Of a DNA stretch of 64,000 nt, positions 1-9,303 are shown piece after piece (position 1 is the stretch's first letter; each line of letters begins with the position of its first letter). Below the pieces are notes generated by a model, which worked only from the letters and a program-made list of their open reading frames with translations, was not told the DNA's origin and ran no database searches. Source of the DNA: UBA6059 sp040222235 (GTDB lineage Bacteria; Bacteroidota; Bacteroidia; Cytophagales; Cyclobacteriaceae); assembly GCA_040222235.1 (NCBI GenBank), contig JAVKDO010000078.1, positions 38,931 to 102,930 of the forward strand. Reading direction: 5' to 3'. A program made the position numbers and the translations under genes.

Positions 1-1707
1 AAAAAGTCAATGGAGATAGATAGGAAGCTGGATGATCGATTTAGTCTGTCACTATCTTATCTACTATTGGCTAGGGCTTACCTTGACCTATCGGAATATG
101 AGGTAAGTGACAAGGCCCTAGAGAATGCCGAAGCAATAGCCACTGAAATAGGGGCGCTCAAAGTGTACCATGACTGCCAAGTCTTAAAAATAGAACTATA
201 CAAAGAAAGAGGATATATACGGCCCCTGCCAGAGATTTATGATCATTTGCTCTTGCTAAGAGATAGCCTAGCGCGTACTAACCTGATCGAGGAGACCGCT
301 AGGGTAAAAGAGCAATACGAAAGCCGCCAAAGGGAATTAGCTATTGCCGATCTGGAAAAAGAAGCACTACTCAATCAGACAATTATCAAAAGCCAGAACC
401 AATCTTTCATATTCTCGGGTGTCGTTATTCTCTTATTGTCAGGTTTGCTCATAGCAACCGTTGTATACTACCGCAAAAGCAAAAGGAAAAACAAACTCCT
501 CGAAAAGAGAATAAAAGAACGAGATCAGGCGAGAAAGCAGGCTGAACTAGCGAGCCAGGCAAAATCAGAATTCCTGACCAATATGAGTCATGAAATCAGG
601 ACACCTCTCAATGGTATCATTGGCTTCACCGATCTAATGCTTGATACACCACTAAATGATACGCACCAGCAATACCTGTCTACCGTAAGTCAATCGGCAC
701 ATGGATTATTGGACATAGTCAATGAGATACTCGATTTCTCTAAAATCGAATCGGGGAAAATGGAGCTAGATGCTGAGAAGGTTGATCTCATCGATCTATG
801 CGAGCATATCATCCAGATGGTGAGCTTTCCAACGGCACAAAAAAACATAGAGCTCAAAGTCAGTGAAATAGATGAGCGCTATCGGTATATCATTGCCGAT
901 GATATCCGGCTGAGACAAGTATTGGTCAATCTTTTGTCGAACGCAGTAAAGTTCACAGAAAACGGCTCAATCGAGCTCAAAGTGGAGACCAAGTCAATTG
1001 AGAGAGCTAAAACTCTGTTTAAATTTTCAGTGATAGATACTGGTATTGGTATCCAACCGGAAAACCAACAGAAAATATTCAACGCATTTTCACAAGAAGA
1101 CTCATCCACAACCAAAAAGTATGGCGGCACAGGTCTAGGCTTGACCATTTGTGACCGTCTGCTTAAAATGATGGGAAGTAAGCTAAATCTTGATAGCACA
1201 CCCGGAGTAGGCAGCAACTTTTCTTTTGAGATAGCGCTAGAGGTAGTAGACCAAGAAGGACACGTAGCAAGTCTTACAGGAAAGACTGCTATTCCTAGTC
1301 AGAATGAGGAAATGAGCATGGCAGACAAACTCACGTTTCTCATTGCCGAAGACAACCTCATGAATATGAAGCTCACAAAGTTCATGATCAAGAAAGCCGT
1401 GCCTACTGCCACCATACTTGAAGCATACAACGGTGCTGAAGCTGTCGACTTGTTCCTGGAGGAAAAACCTGACCTGATCTTCATGGATGTGCAAATGCCA
1501 GAGCTCAACGGTTATGATGCTTCTATGGAGATAAGGAAAAACGAAGAGCATCACACACCCATTATTGCGCTCACCGCCGGCAATGCCAAAGAAGAACGCG
1601 AGCGATGCTTCGCCGCAGGTATGGATGACTTTGTCAGCAAGCCTATCGTCAATGACTCCATCTCCAATATGATCAAGAAGTGGCTGGGCAAGGCTGTTTC
1701 TGCTTAG
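1..1707 (+). CDS. TPR hybrid sensor histidine kinase (5' truncated)
   Basis: The reading frame is open to the left edge, so the N-terminus lies outside the window; the first visible Met is at 10. Numbering from that Met, residues 1-110 are helical and TPR-like and continue into a coiled linker. One membrane segment follows at about 132-155, then a HisKA domain with phospho-acceptor His194 in SHEIRTP. The HATPase_c domain has the N box near 310 and a GGTGLGL G box. A C-terminal receiver domain carries phospho-acceptor Asp493 in FMDVQMPELNG and a C-terminal SKPI lysine motif. This is the standard plan of Bacteroidota hybrid kinases that sense through extracytoplasmic TPRs. There is no output domain after the receiver, so the phosphate probably goes to a separate Hpt or regulator. 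The input signal cannot be read from this fragment. Confidence 0.93.
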   Translation, partial: KKSMEIDRKLDDRFSLSLSYLLLARAYLDLSEYEVSDKALENAEAIATEIGALKVYHDCQVLKIELYKERGYIRPLPEIYDHLLLLRDSLARTNLIEETARVKEQYESRQRELAIADLEKEALLNQTIIKSQNQSFIFSGVVILLLSGLLIATVVYYRKSKRKNKLLEKRIKERDQARKQAELASQAKSEFLTNMSHEIRTPLNGIIGFTDLMLDTPLNDTHQQYLSTVSQSAHGLLDIVNEILDFSKIESGKMELDAEKVDLIDLCEHIIQMVSFPTAQKNIELKVSEIDERYRYIIADDIRLRQVLVNLLSNAVKFTENGSIELKVETKSIERAKTLFKFSVIDTGIGIQPENQQKIFNAFSQEDSSTTKKYGGTGLGLTICDRLLKMMGSKLNLDSTPGVGSNFSFEIALEVVDQEGHVASLTGKTAIPSQNEEMSMADKLTFLIAEDNLMNMKLTKFMIKKAVPTATILEAYNGAEAVDLFLEEKPDLIFMDVQMPELNGYDASMEIRKNEEHHTPIIALTAGNAKEERERCFAAGMDDFVSKPIVNDSISNMIKKWLGKAVSA

Positions 1708-1759
1708 CCTATAGCTCAATGGGAGAGAACCCTTGGTAATCGACATAGACAACTAACCC

Positions 1760-2167
1760 ATGTGGACCTGCCCAAAATGTAATCGTAAATTCAAAGCCAA
1801 TAACCAATCGCATATGTGCACCACCAAGGATATTGGTGAGTTGTTCCTTGATAAGTCTGATGAACTAGTGCTGGCATTCGATCGAATTATGATGGAGGTG
1901 ATGCTATGGCAACCCAATGATCTAGGTGCCTCGATACATGCTATTGTATTTACAAACCGAAAGGCGTGGCTGATCATCAAACCAATGAAAAAGGTATTAG
2001 ATGTCAAGTTCTACCATTCTGATAAGATCGAATCAGGCCTTATAAAAAAGCATACTGACTATCGTAATAAGTTTGCTCATCACCTACGCGTGTCTTCGGA
2101 AAAGGAGATTACGCAAGAGCATTTTGACCTATTGAAGATGGGCTATGATTATGCCTTGAAGGGCTAG
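1760..2167 (+). CDS. DUF5655 domain protein
   Basis: This 135-aa soluble protein begins with a small zinc-binding-like knuckle (CPKC at residues 4-7, then HMC at 18-20) in the pattern MWTCPKC...F...NQSH.C that I recognise as the start of DUF5655 proteins. The rest is a compact alpha/beta domain ending in a long helix (EHFDLLKMGYDYA). Its function is not known. It lies 52 bp after the histidine kinase on the same strand with no terminator between, so cotranscription is possible. The reading frame is intact and of normal length for the family. Confidence 0.75.
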   Translation: MWTCPKCNRKFKANNQSHMCTTKDIGELFLDKSDELVLAFDRIMMEVMLWQPNDLGASIHAIVFTNRKAWLIIKPMKKVLDVKFYHSDKIESGLIKKHTDYRNKFAHHLRVSSEKEITQEHFDLLKMGYDYALKG

Positions 2168-2232
2168 ATCTAGAAGTGGGTGAGAATTAGATTCCCAAAA
2201 TTTCATTCGCCAATCGAGCCATTGAGCACTAC

Positions 2233-4065
2233 CTATTGGGTATAAGCAATCTCGCTCCTGGCCGATATGCCGTTTTCATTGAATGCCTCTATTTGGTAGT
2301 AATAGCCCTGATCGGTATTCAACGCTCTGAGCTCATAGTTTGGTCGATCATACATCAGTGCCGACAGGTTTAGTTTGTCTTCTGAGATACCCCAATAAAT
2401 CACATATCCAGTGGCGTCCGGCACGGCATCCCAGGTGAGAAGCGCATCCCTCCGATCCTCCTGACGTATCACTTCGAACCTCTCAGGTGTCGGAGGGGCG
2501 GGCTCTTTGCCCTTACCAAAAACCCGTAGCTCTGAAATAGCCAAGTATTCGTTGGTTAGGTACTTATGGTCATACCTGATGTATCTGGCTTCCGTTGGTG
2601 CTTCCAGCTCAATATAGCCATGTGGCATATCTCGCCTGTTTTCCGAGTAGTCCGCCACTGTCCGCCAATTCTCACGATCCATAGATATTTTAATTTCAAA
2701 CTGCTGCCTAAGCGTATCAGGTCGGCCAAAGATCTTACTATTGAAATCCTGAAAATTGATCTGTATTGCCATTACGTCCATCGGTTTCTCAAGGTCTATG
2801 TCCACGTAGATCGAATCGTGATTAGCCTCAGACACCCAGTAGGAACGTATTTCCTCATCGTTGATCCGGTTGATGTTGAAGTCGGTGATCTGCTCTTGCA
2901 TGTAACCTGACCCACTTTCATCAACCACATTGACATCCTTGGTGACCAGCGCTGAGTTGGTTGTCACTGGCTTATCATACGACAGTAGCATCCAGCCGGT
3001 AAACCTGTCTTTGTGATTTTCTACATCCGTATCCGGCAGATAATGTGGATAGTCTCCATAAGCGGTGTTCACATACATTTGTCCATCGTCTTCAAATCCT
3101 GCAGGATACATCCCTATCCTTCTTTCGAATTTGTAATTCACTGAGATAGCCATAGTGGCATAGTGCCAGTAGTTTCCGTTGTTATCCTGTACGGTGCTTC
3201 CATGCCCCGATCCTTTGAGAAAACCACCCGGTTTATAAGAAATGGGGTTATAGGGAGCATACTCAAATGGCCCCAGCGGATTCTCACTCGTATAGACGCC
3301 ATCCGCATAGACGTTCCATTGCGTACCAGGAGCCCCGTATTCAAGATAGTATTTGCCATTGTGCTTCATCATCCACGGGCCTTCGATGTACGGGTTAAGA
3401 TCAGATTTATGATCCTGACCAAATCTCTCCCAGCCATGCTCGTCAGGTGATAGATTGAAAAGATCCACCTGCTCCCCTATCGGAACATAGAAATTCTGCG
3501 GGTCAAGTTCGATCCCATGAATGGGCCACTTATTAGAAGACTCTTCATAGAGGTAAACCTTACCATCGTAATCCACAAAAAGGTTCGGATCCTGAACCCC
3601 ATTTGGGACATTGATGACTGCAAAATTGGTGGTCCAGTCTCCCAGGTCAGGATTGGAAGTTTCGATGACCGCTCCTCTTCCAGACGGATCACCGAGTAGA
3701 ATGATCTTATCATCCTTCACAGCCGCCGCTGGTGCATTCGAGCCATTGAAGTACCAGCTTTGAGGCCGAATAAACTTCCAGTTGCTCATATCTGAGGATG
3801 TCCAGTACCCATGTGATCGAGTCACAAACATGTAGAAGCGACCTTTAAAATTCACAAGTGCAGGGTCAGCTCCCGAGCGGTACGAAACATTGTTTCGAGC
3901 ACGATAGTGTGACATGTAGGTATAGTCAATATCTATCGGGTTGCAATATGTCTTGTACTTTTTGGCGACTTCCTCAACCCTACTCTCATTCTGCTCATTT
4001 TCCTCCTGAGGTGCACATGCTATGAGCGCCAAAAGACTGAAGTACATAAAGTGAAATGATTTCAT
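2233..4065 (-). CDS. GH43-like lipoprotein glycosidase with discoidin-type and FN3 domains
   Basis: The start is placed at 4065, not at the longer ORF start 4119, because MKSFHFMYFSLLALIAC is a textbook lipoprotein signal with lipid-accepting Cys17; the upstream 18 codons do not look like a signal. The 610-aa product has a five-bladed beta-propeller domain of GH43 type at about 45-380. The likely general base is Asp67 (SGADPAL), the pKa modulator Asp159 (VQDPNLF) and the general acid Glu228 (IEGPWM), in the expected order and spacing. A discoidin/F5-8 C-like carbohydrate-binding domain follows at about 395-515 and a fibronectin type III domain at about 520-608. GH43 enzymes usually act on arabinofuranosides, xylosides or galactans; the substrate here is unknown. 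The gene is divergent from the receptor gene at 4164 and next to the SusC/D locus, so it may share that regulation. Confidence 0.83.
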   Translation of the reverse strand: MKSFHFMYFSLLALIACAPQEENEQNESRVEEVAKKYKTYCNPIDIDYTYMSHYRARNNVSYRSGADPALVNFKGRFYMFVTRSHGYWTSSDMSNWKFIRPQSWYFNGSNAPAAAVKDDKIILLGDPSGRGAVIETSNPDLGDWTTNFAVINVPNGVQDPNLFVDYDGKVYLYEESSNKWPIHGIELDPQNFYVPIGEQVDLFNLSPDEHGWERFGQDHKSDLNPYIEGPWMMKHNGKYYLEYGAPGTQWNVYADGVYTSENPLGPFEYAPYNPISYKPGGFLKGSGHGSTVQDNNGNYWHYATMAISVNYKFERRIGMYPAGFEDDGQMYVNTAYGDYPHYLPDTDVENHKDRFTGWMLLSYDKPVTTNSALVTKDVNVVDESGSGYMQEQITDFNINRINDEEIRSYWVSEANHDSIYVDIDLEKPMDVMAIQINFQDFNSKIFGRPDTLRQQFEIKISMDRENWRTVADYSENRRDMPHGYIELEAPTEARYIRYDHKYLTNEYLAISELRVFGKGKEPAPPTPERFEVIRQEDRRDALLTWDAVPDATGYVIYWGISEDKLNLSALMYDRPNYELRALNTDQGYYYQIEAFNENGISARSEIAYTQ

Positions 4066-4163
4066 GGATGCAGTTTTATGAATAAAGGTACCTTGATTTC
4101 CATGGGTGTGCCGGACCATCTTAAAATACTTGACCGGATTTCCTACTAAATTGCAAATACGCT

Positions 4164-5990
4164 ATGCATGTCCTATTATCATTAATCATCTTATCCAATT
4201 GTCTTTTGACTATTGACAAGACGGAAGGTGAACGTATTGTCAGGATCAACCAGATGGAGTATTTTGAGGATGAAACCGCGACGTTCACTTTCCATGAAGT
4301 ACTCAGAAATAGTCAGTGGTTTGAAAAGAATGAAGATTTTATTCCCACGGACTATCGAGCCAAATCTGCCTATTGGATAAGACTGAGTTTTTGTATCGAG
4401 GATGATGCTCAATACCTGGTAGAGTTTTACGACCAGACCATTGATAATCTTGATGTCTACCTACAGAAAGAGAATGGGCAATTTGAGTCCTATCAGTTTG
4501 GTGATCACTACGAATTTGCGACGAAGAATGTACAACACAAAAACTTCCTTTTTACCCTTGATGGAAGAGGCCAATACCGATTGTTTGCGCGAGTAAAAAG
4601 CCAGAACTACGCAGATATAAGGCTCTCCATCAAAACGGTCAATCACTTCATCCGATATTCAACTCACGAGTATTTCCTCTATGGCATCTTTTACGGCATG
4701 ATCCTCATCATAAGCCTCTACAATACAACGACCTATGGCGCCATTGGAGAAATAAAATATCTGCACTATACTTTTTACATTCTCTCAGTTGGGCTTTTTG
4801 CGATGTGCATGGATGGGATTGCTTTCCAGTTTATATGGCCAAGCTATCCCGAATGGAATAAAGTCGCTCACGGCATTGCGCTATACAGTGTCATTCTCTG
4901 GACAGTCATATTTGCTATGGAATTTCTCACCCTGAGATCGAGAGTTCCGATGCTACATAAGACACTACTTGGAGTATTAATACTTAGGACGTGTTTCTTC
5001 ATCTACTCGCTGATTTTTGATCATTCTCTTTTCAATTATCGGAGCGTAGAAATAATACCTCTTCTCCTCATTTTTATCGGCAGCATCTTAGTATTTCGAA
5101 AAGGATACAAGCCTGCCCGCTTTTTTGTGGTGGCTTATGGCTTTCTGTTCGTTGGGTTTATAGTCAAGGCCCTGGTGATTAGCTCAATCATCCCGGTACA
5201 TTTATTAAGTGAGAACAGAGCTTTGCAAACACTCACATACTACAGCCTACACCTTTCTTTCGTTTTTGAGATGCTGTTTCTCTCCATTGCATTGAGCGAC
5301 AGAGTGAGGATACTAAAAGTTAACAAGGACAAAGCCCAAGACCGGGTCATCAAGCAACATGAAGTCTCTTTGAGGTATAAGGATATACTCAATAGAAAGT
5401 TGGAGCAACTGATTCAGGATAGAACAAAAGAAATAACCGAAAAGAATGAAATGTTGCTGGATGCAAACGAGCAATTAGAAATTCAAAAGAAAGAAATATC
5501 CGAAATCAATACTCTTCTCGATCTTGACAATTATAAGCTTAGAAACAACATTCAGGTAATCCTGAAAGAACGAATACTTAATAAAGAGCTGAGTTATGAG
5601 GACTTCAAGAGTCTGTTCCACGACGAAGAGGAGATAATCAAAGCGCTTGCCGAGAATAAATGGGCTGAAGGATATAAATGCCGTAAATGCAAAAACAAGA
5701 AATTTGGGTCTGGCCAAACTGCCTGGTCAAGAAGATGCTCTAAATGTGGCTATCAGGAATCACCAACAACCAACACTCTATTTCATAAGCTAAAGTTTCC
5801 GCTCATCAAGGCACTCTATATCTTTTATGATTCCATGAATGAGAATACGTATTCGCTAAGCGAACTCTCCCAATTGATTGACCTCAGAAAGAATACGATC
5901 TGGAGTTTCAAAAAGAAGATAGATGCATTATCAGGAGAAGAACGCAAAGGACTCTATCAAGTCTTTGATCAGATCCATGACTTTGTTTAG
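4164..5990 (+). CDS. 7TMR-DISM receptor fused to IS1595-type zinc ribbon/HTH; candidate regulator of the adjacent locus
   Basis: The 608-aa protein starts with a signal sequence, followed by an extracytoplasmic 7TMR-DISMED2-like sensor domain (about 25-155) with the typical YWIRLSF strand. Seven hydrophobic segments follow (about 168-385, 7TMR-DISM_7TM), then a long coiled coil (about 390-460). Such receptors normally end in kinase, cyclase or LytTR outputs. This one ends in a domain matching the N-terminal part of IS1595/ISXO2 transposases: a helical lead-in (LAENKWAEGYKCRKC), a four-Cys zinc ribbon (Cys506, Cys509, Cys525, Cys528), the TNTLFHKLKFPLIKALY helix typical of these transposases, and a helix-turn-helix-like stretch (SLSELSQLIDLRKNTIW). 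No DDE nuclease follows, so only the DNA-binding part is present. I infer a membrane-tethered DNA-binding regulator. It sits 252 bp upstream of SusC on the same strand. Confidence 0.82.
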   Translation: MHVLLSLIILSNCLLTIDKTEGERIVRINQMEYFEDETATFTFHEVLRNSQWFEKNEDFIPTDYRAKSAYWIRLSFCIEDDAQYLVEFYDQTIDNLDVYLQKENGQFESYQFGDHYEFATKNVQHKNFLFTLDGRGQYRLFARVKSQNYADIRLSIKTVNHFIRYSTHEYFLYGIFYGMILIISLYNTTTYGAIGEIKYLHYTFYILSVGLFAMCMDGIAFQFIWPSYPEWNKVAHGIALYSVILWTVIFAMEFLTLRSRVPMLHKTLLGVLILRTCFFIYSLIFDHSLFNYRSVEIIPLLLIFIGSILVFRKGYKPARFFVVAYGFLFVGFIVKALVISSIIPVHLLSENRALQTLTYYSLHLSFVFEMLFLSIALSDRVRILKVNKDKAQDRVIKQHEVSLRYKDILNRKLEQLIQDRTKEITEKNEMLLDANEQLEIQKKEISEINTLLDLDNYKLRNNIQVILKERILNKELSYEDFKSLFHDEEEIIKALAENKWAEGYKCRKCKNKKFGSGQTAWSRRCSKCGYQESPTTNTLFHKLKFPLIKALYIFYDSMNENTYSLSELSQLIDLRKNTIWSFKKKIDALSGEERKGLYQVFDQIHDFV

Positions 5991-5999
5991 AATAATTGT

Positions 6000-6096
6000 A
6001 CTATTTGATTTTTCTTCATTTTATATTTTGTGCTATTTAACCGCAACAAACAATCTCAAATAGTTCTAAAATCAAAATTATAGACGAAACTATTTG
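6000..6096. promoter_or_regulatory. Repeated ACTATTTG motif in the SusC upstream region (candidate operator)
   Basis: The 252-bp AT-rich spacer between the receptor gene and susC carries ACTATTTG at 6000-6007 and again at 6089-6096. An inverted copy, CAAATAGTT, lies at 6057-6065, so 6057-6065 and 6088-6096 form a perfect 9-bp inverted repeat 22 bp apart. The rest of the spacer holds no ORF. Upstream of the SusC start codon I could not assign a convincing Bacteroidota -33/-7 pair; TAACTTG near 6199 is only a partial -7 match. The motif is directly visible; its role as the regulator's binding site is inference. Confidence 0.35.
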
Positions 6097-6242
6097 TTTT
6101 TTAAGAGATACAAATCTTATAATTTTTCCTTCTCATTTTTGTACTTCTCTAATAAAATAGTCTTAGAATTTGTTGTTTTTGACTTTCTTAATACTCTAAC
6201 TTGTATGTAAGATTTTTCGAACAAGATTAACCCAAACGCAAC

Positions 6243-9200
6243 ATGAAGGTAATTTTCACTGCCTTTCTGATGACTTGCTCTGTCATTGTCTACTCGCAGG
6301 TTAGAATCTCAGGAACAGTCACTGACGCTGAGACGGGAGAGCCGCTCATTGGAGGTACTATTATTGAGAAAGGCACGACCAACGGTACAGTCACCGATAT
6401 AGAGGGCAGGTATCAATTCTCTGTACCAGGACCTGATGCTGTTCTGGTTTTTTCCTTTATAGGTTACAAGACAGTTGAGCAGCTTGTGGGCAATCGTTCG
6501 GAGATTTCGCTCCAAATGGAAACTGACATTGCCGAATTGGAAGCGCTTGTCATTGTCGGATATGGAGCGCTAAAGGAAAAAGACCTTACCTCTGCAATTA
6601 CTACCCTCAAAGCGGACGAAATCCTCAAAACCCCGTCAAGCACAGCTATGCAAGCCCTGCAGGGAAAAGTACCAGGTGTTCAAATCGTGAGTTCGGGTGC
6701 CCCGGGATCAGGCTCTACGGTTCGCATACGTGGTGTTGGCACCCTTGAAGGTGAATCAAAACCGTTGTATGTGGTCGACGGGATGTTCTTAGATGATATC
6801 GATTTCTTAAATCCAGCGGATATAGAAAGCATCTCAGTCTTAAAAGACGCCTCTGCCGCAGCGATTTATGGAGTACAGGCGGCTAACGGAGTAATCCTTG
6901 TAGAAACCAAACGAGGATCTTATAACTCCGCTCCGACCATTACCTATGATGGTTATTACGGTATTCAACGGGCTCAGAATATACTTCAACCAGCCAACAC
7001 ACAACAATTTGTTGATTACGCCCTTGCCACTGGATCACCTGCCGATGAAGCCTTCATCAGCAACGCCTTCCAGCGCTATGGCCGTAGCAGAATCAATACT
7101 GAGCTACCAGATGTCAATACCAACTGGTACGACGAGGTAATGAGATCAGTTGCGCCCATGCAGAGCCATACTTTCACCGTTAATGGTGGCAATGAGACTT
7201 CCAGGTATTCCATTGGGGCTGGCTATTTCAATCAGGAGGGTTTGGTGAAGCAGGTGCAAAACTCATTCGAGCGATTCAACTTTAGAACCAAGCTCGATGT
7301 AGCCGTAAAAGATTGGCTGGACATTGGTGGTAACATCAACCTGACTAAATCAGAGCAACATGTTGCTCCCGAGGCGGTTTGGTTCAATTCCTATTTTGCA
7401 GTTCCCATATTTCCGGCGTTCGACGAGACTAACACGGCCGCATTCCCCCGGCAACTCGGAAATGCCAAACTCCTGGGATACAGAGGCAGACAAAATCCTC
7501 TATACAATATGTACTACTCCGATGACCAGAATGAGGCGTTTAGGGCTCTCGGTAATGTATATGCTGACATTGACCTCATTCCTAGTAAATTGAACTTTAA
7601 GACCACTTATAACTACACCTACAACAATCTCAACGTCAGGAATATAGACTTCCGCTATCACGATGGGATCACCATTTTTTCTCCTGAACTGGAAAAGAAA
7701 ACGGAAACCACTTTTCGCCAGAACTGGGATAACATCCTTACCTACACCGAAAGCTTTGGTAAGCACAACATTACCGCAATGGCCGGATATACTGTCTGGA
7801 CTCGGAATTGGCAGCAACTGAAAATCTTTGCAGACACGCTCGCAGTATCTCCTTCATTTGACAATGAAGAGCTATGGTATTTCAACGATCCGGCGCAAGA
7901 GATCAATACACTCAGATCTGGCGGTGATGGTGAGAATTTCACTGGTGATGATGGAGAGGTTTTCAATGGCACCTCATACTTAGCCAGGGTCGCCTACAAC
8001 TATGACGATAGATACTTGCTTTATGGCACGGTTAGACGAGATGGCACCAACAAGTTTCAAGAAAAGTGGGGCTTATTTCCCACCATCGGTGCAGGTTGGG
8101 TCATCTCCGAAGAGTCCTTCTTCAATGCCGAGCCGGTTGATTTTTTAAAGCTCAGGGCAAGCTGGGGTAAACTTGGCAATGCCAATGTGGATGCGTCTGT
8201 TGGTCAGCCAACCTACGAAATTGAAAATCTCGCCATAGACGACCGATTAGAAAGCGGCGTGGTGCCGATTAAGCAGTTTGACTTTTTAGATAGATGGGAG
8301 ACCACCGTAGAGACCAATATAGGCGTGAGCGCCAGGTTGTTGAATAATCGCCTGAGTATCGAAACTGACTATTACGTGCGAGACACGGAAGATGCTGCGC
8401 TCACAGTTATTCTTCCACTTATCAGAAACGACGTGCGACTCAATGTAGGCACATTCAGAAATCAAGGTCTGGAAATGGCACTCAACTGGTCAGACAACTT
8501 AACCAGCGACCTGGCCTATAGAGTAGGAGGAAACTTCGCCACACTCAAGAATGAGGTGCTCTATCTCGGTGGGCAGGAATATATCAACGCTGGTTCGGCT
8601 GAGTTTAGACAGAGATCGATCGTGGGTGAACCACTCGAAGCATTTTTCGGGTACGAGGTAGAGGGGATTTTCCAAAATGAAGCTCAAATAACGGCAAGCG
8701 GACTCGATCCTACCTTTGTCAGCGAATCAGGAATAGAGCCTGGAGATTTTATCTACAAAGATCAAAACGACGATAACATAATCGATGATCTGGATCGGGT
8801 CGTACTCGGCTCTTTCCTGCCAAATCTTACCTACGGCTTCAGCCTTGGCGCCACATACAAGAGATTTGATCTTAGCGTTGACTGTCAGGGACAGTCAGGA
8901 TATAAAATCCTTAATCGTAAAAGAGGTGAGATCATCTTCACACAAGACACGAATATTGACTCAGAACTCGCCAGCAACCTTTGGACGGGCGAAGGCACCT
9001 CTAACAGATACCCTTCTGCCGCTGGATTGAGGAAGGGTTACAACCAAGCCATGAGTGACTATTTCGTAGAGGATGGATCTTATTTCAGGATTCAAAATGT
9101 CCGATTTACCTACGATCTCAATGGCCTTGATGTCTTTGGTGCATCCATACCCAACGCAAGGGTTTATCTAACTGCAGAAAGACCACTTACGGTTTTTAAT

Positions 9201-9296
9201 TACAATGGCTTCAATCCAGAAGTGGATAACGGAATAGACAGACAGGTCTACCCTATACCCGCCGTGTATACGATTGGATTCAACATGACCCTTTAA
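6243..9296 (+). CDS. SusC/RagA-family TonB-dependent outer membrane transporter
   Basis: The 1017-aa product has a signal peptide (MKVIFTAFLMTCSVIVYSQ), then a carboxypeptidase-regulatory-like beta-sandwich (about 20-95). A TonB-box/plug region follows, including LQGKVPGVQI and VRIRGVG and the SusC-typical LYVVDGMF and SVLKDASAAAIYG segments. A large beta-barrel closes the protein, ending with an aromatic-poor strand (YTIGFNMTL). The length is normal for SusC proteins. It imports oligosaccharides released at the surface, energised by TonB-ExbBD, with the SusD lid encoded 7 bp downstream. It is the first gene of the polysaccharide locus, and the downstream genes point to beta-1,2-glucan fragments as cargo (inference). 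Confidence 0.97.
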   Translation: MKVIFTAFLMTCSVIVYSQVRISGTVTDAETGEPLIGGTIIEKGTTNGTVTDIEGRYQFSVPGPDAVLVFSFIGYKTVEQLVGNRSEISLQMETDIAELEALVIVGYGALKEKDLTSAITTLKADEILKTPSSTAMQALQGKVPGVQIVSSGAPGSGSTVRIRGVGTLEGESKPLYVVDGMFLDDIDFLNPADIESISVLKDASAAAIYGVQAANGVILVETKRGSYNSAPTITYDGYYGIQRAQNILQPANTQQFVDYALATGSPADEAFISNAFQRYGRSRINTELPDVNTNWYDEVMRSVAPMQSHTFTVNGGNETSRYSIGAGYFNQEGLVKQVQNSFERFNFRTKLDVAVKDWLDIGGNINLTKSEQHVAPEAVWFNSYFAVPIFPAFDETNTAAFPRQLGNAKLLGYRGRQNPLYNMYYSDDQNEAFRALGNVYADIDLIPSKLNFKTTYNYTYNNLNVRNIDFRYHDGITIFSPELEKKTETTFRQNWDNILTYTESFGKHNITAMAGYTVWTRNWQQLKIFADTLAVSPSFDNEELWYFNDPAQEINTLRSGGDGENFTGDDGEVFNGTSYLARVAYNYDDRYLLYGTVRRDGTNKFQEKWGLFPTIGAGWVISEESFFNAEPVDFLKLRASWGKLGNANVDASVGQPTYEIENLAIDDRLESGVVPIKQFDFLDRWETTVETNIGVSARLLNNRLSIETDYYVRDTEDAALTVILPLIRNDVRLNVGTFRNQGLEMALNWSDNLTSDLAYRVGGNFATLKNEVLYLGGQEYINAGSAEFRQRSIVGEPLEAFFGYEVEGIFQNEAQITASGLDPTFVSESGIEPGDFIYKDQNDDNIIDDLDRVVLGSFLPNLTYGFSLGATYKRFDLSVDCQGQSGYKILNRKRGEIIFTQDTNIDSELASNLWTGEGTSNRYPSAAGLRKGYNQAMSDYFVEDGSYFRIQNVRFTYDLNGLDVFGASIPNARVYLTAERPLTVFNYNGFNPEVDNGIDRQVYPIPAVYTIGFNMTL

Positions 9297-9303
9297 TCAG
9301 AAA

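Noticed and set aside
1237..1752. 171-codon minus-strand ORF opposite the histidine kinase
   Set aside because: It is antisense to the receiver and ATPase-domain coding region; the translation shows no domain and has biased shadow composition.
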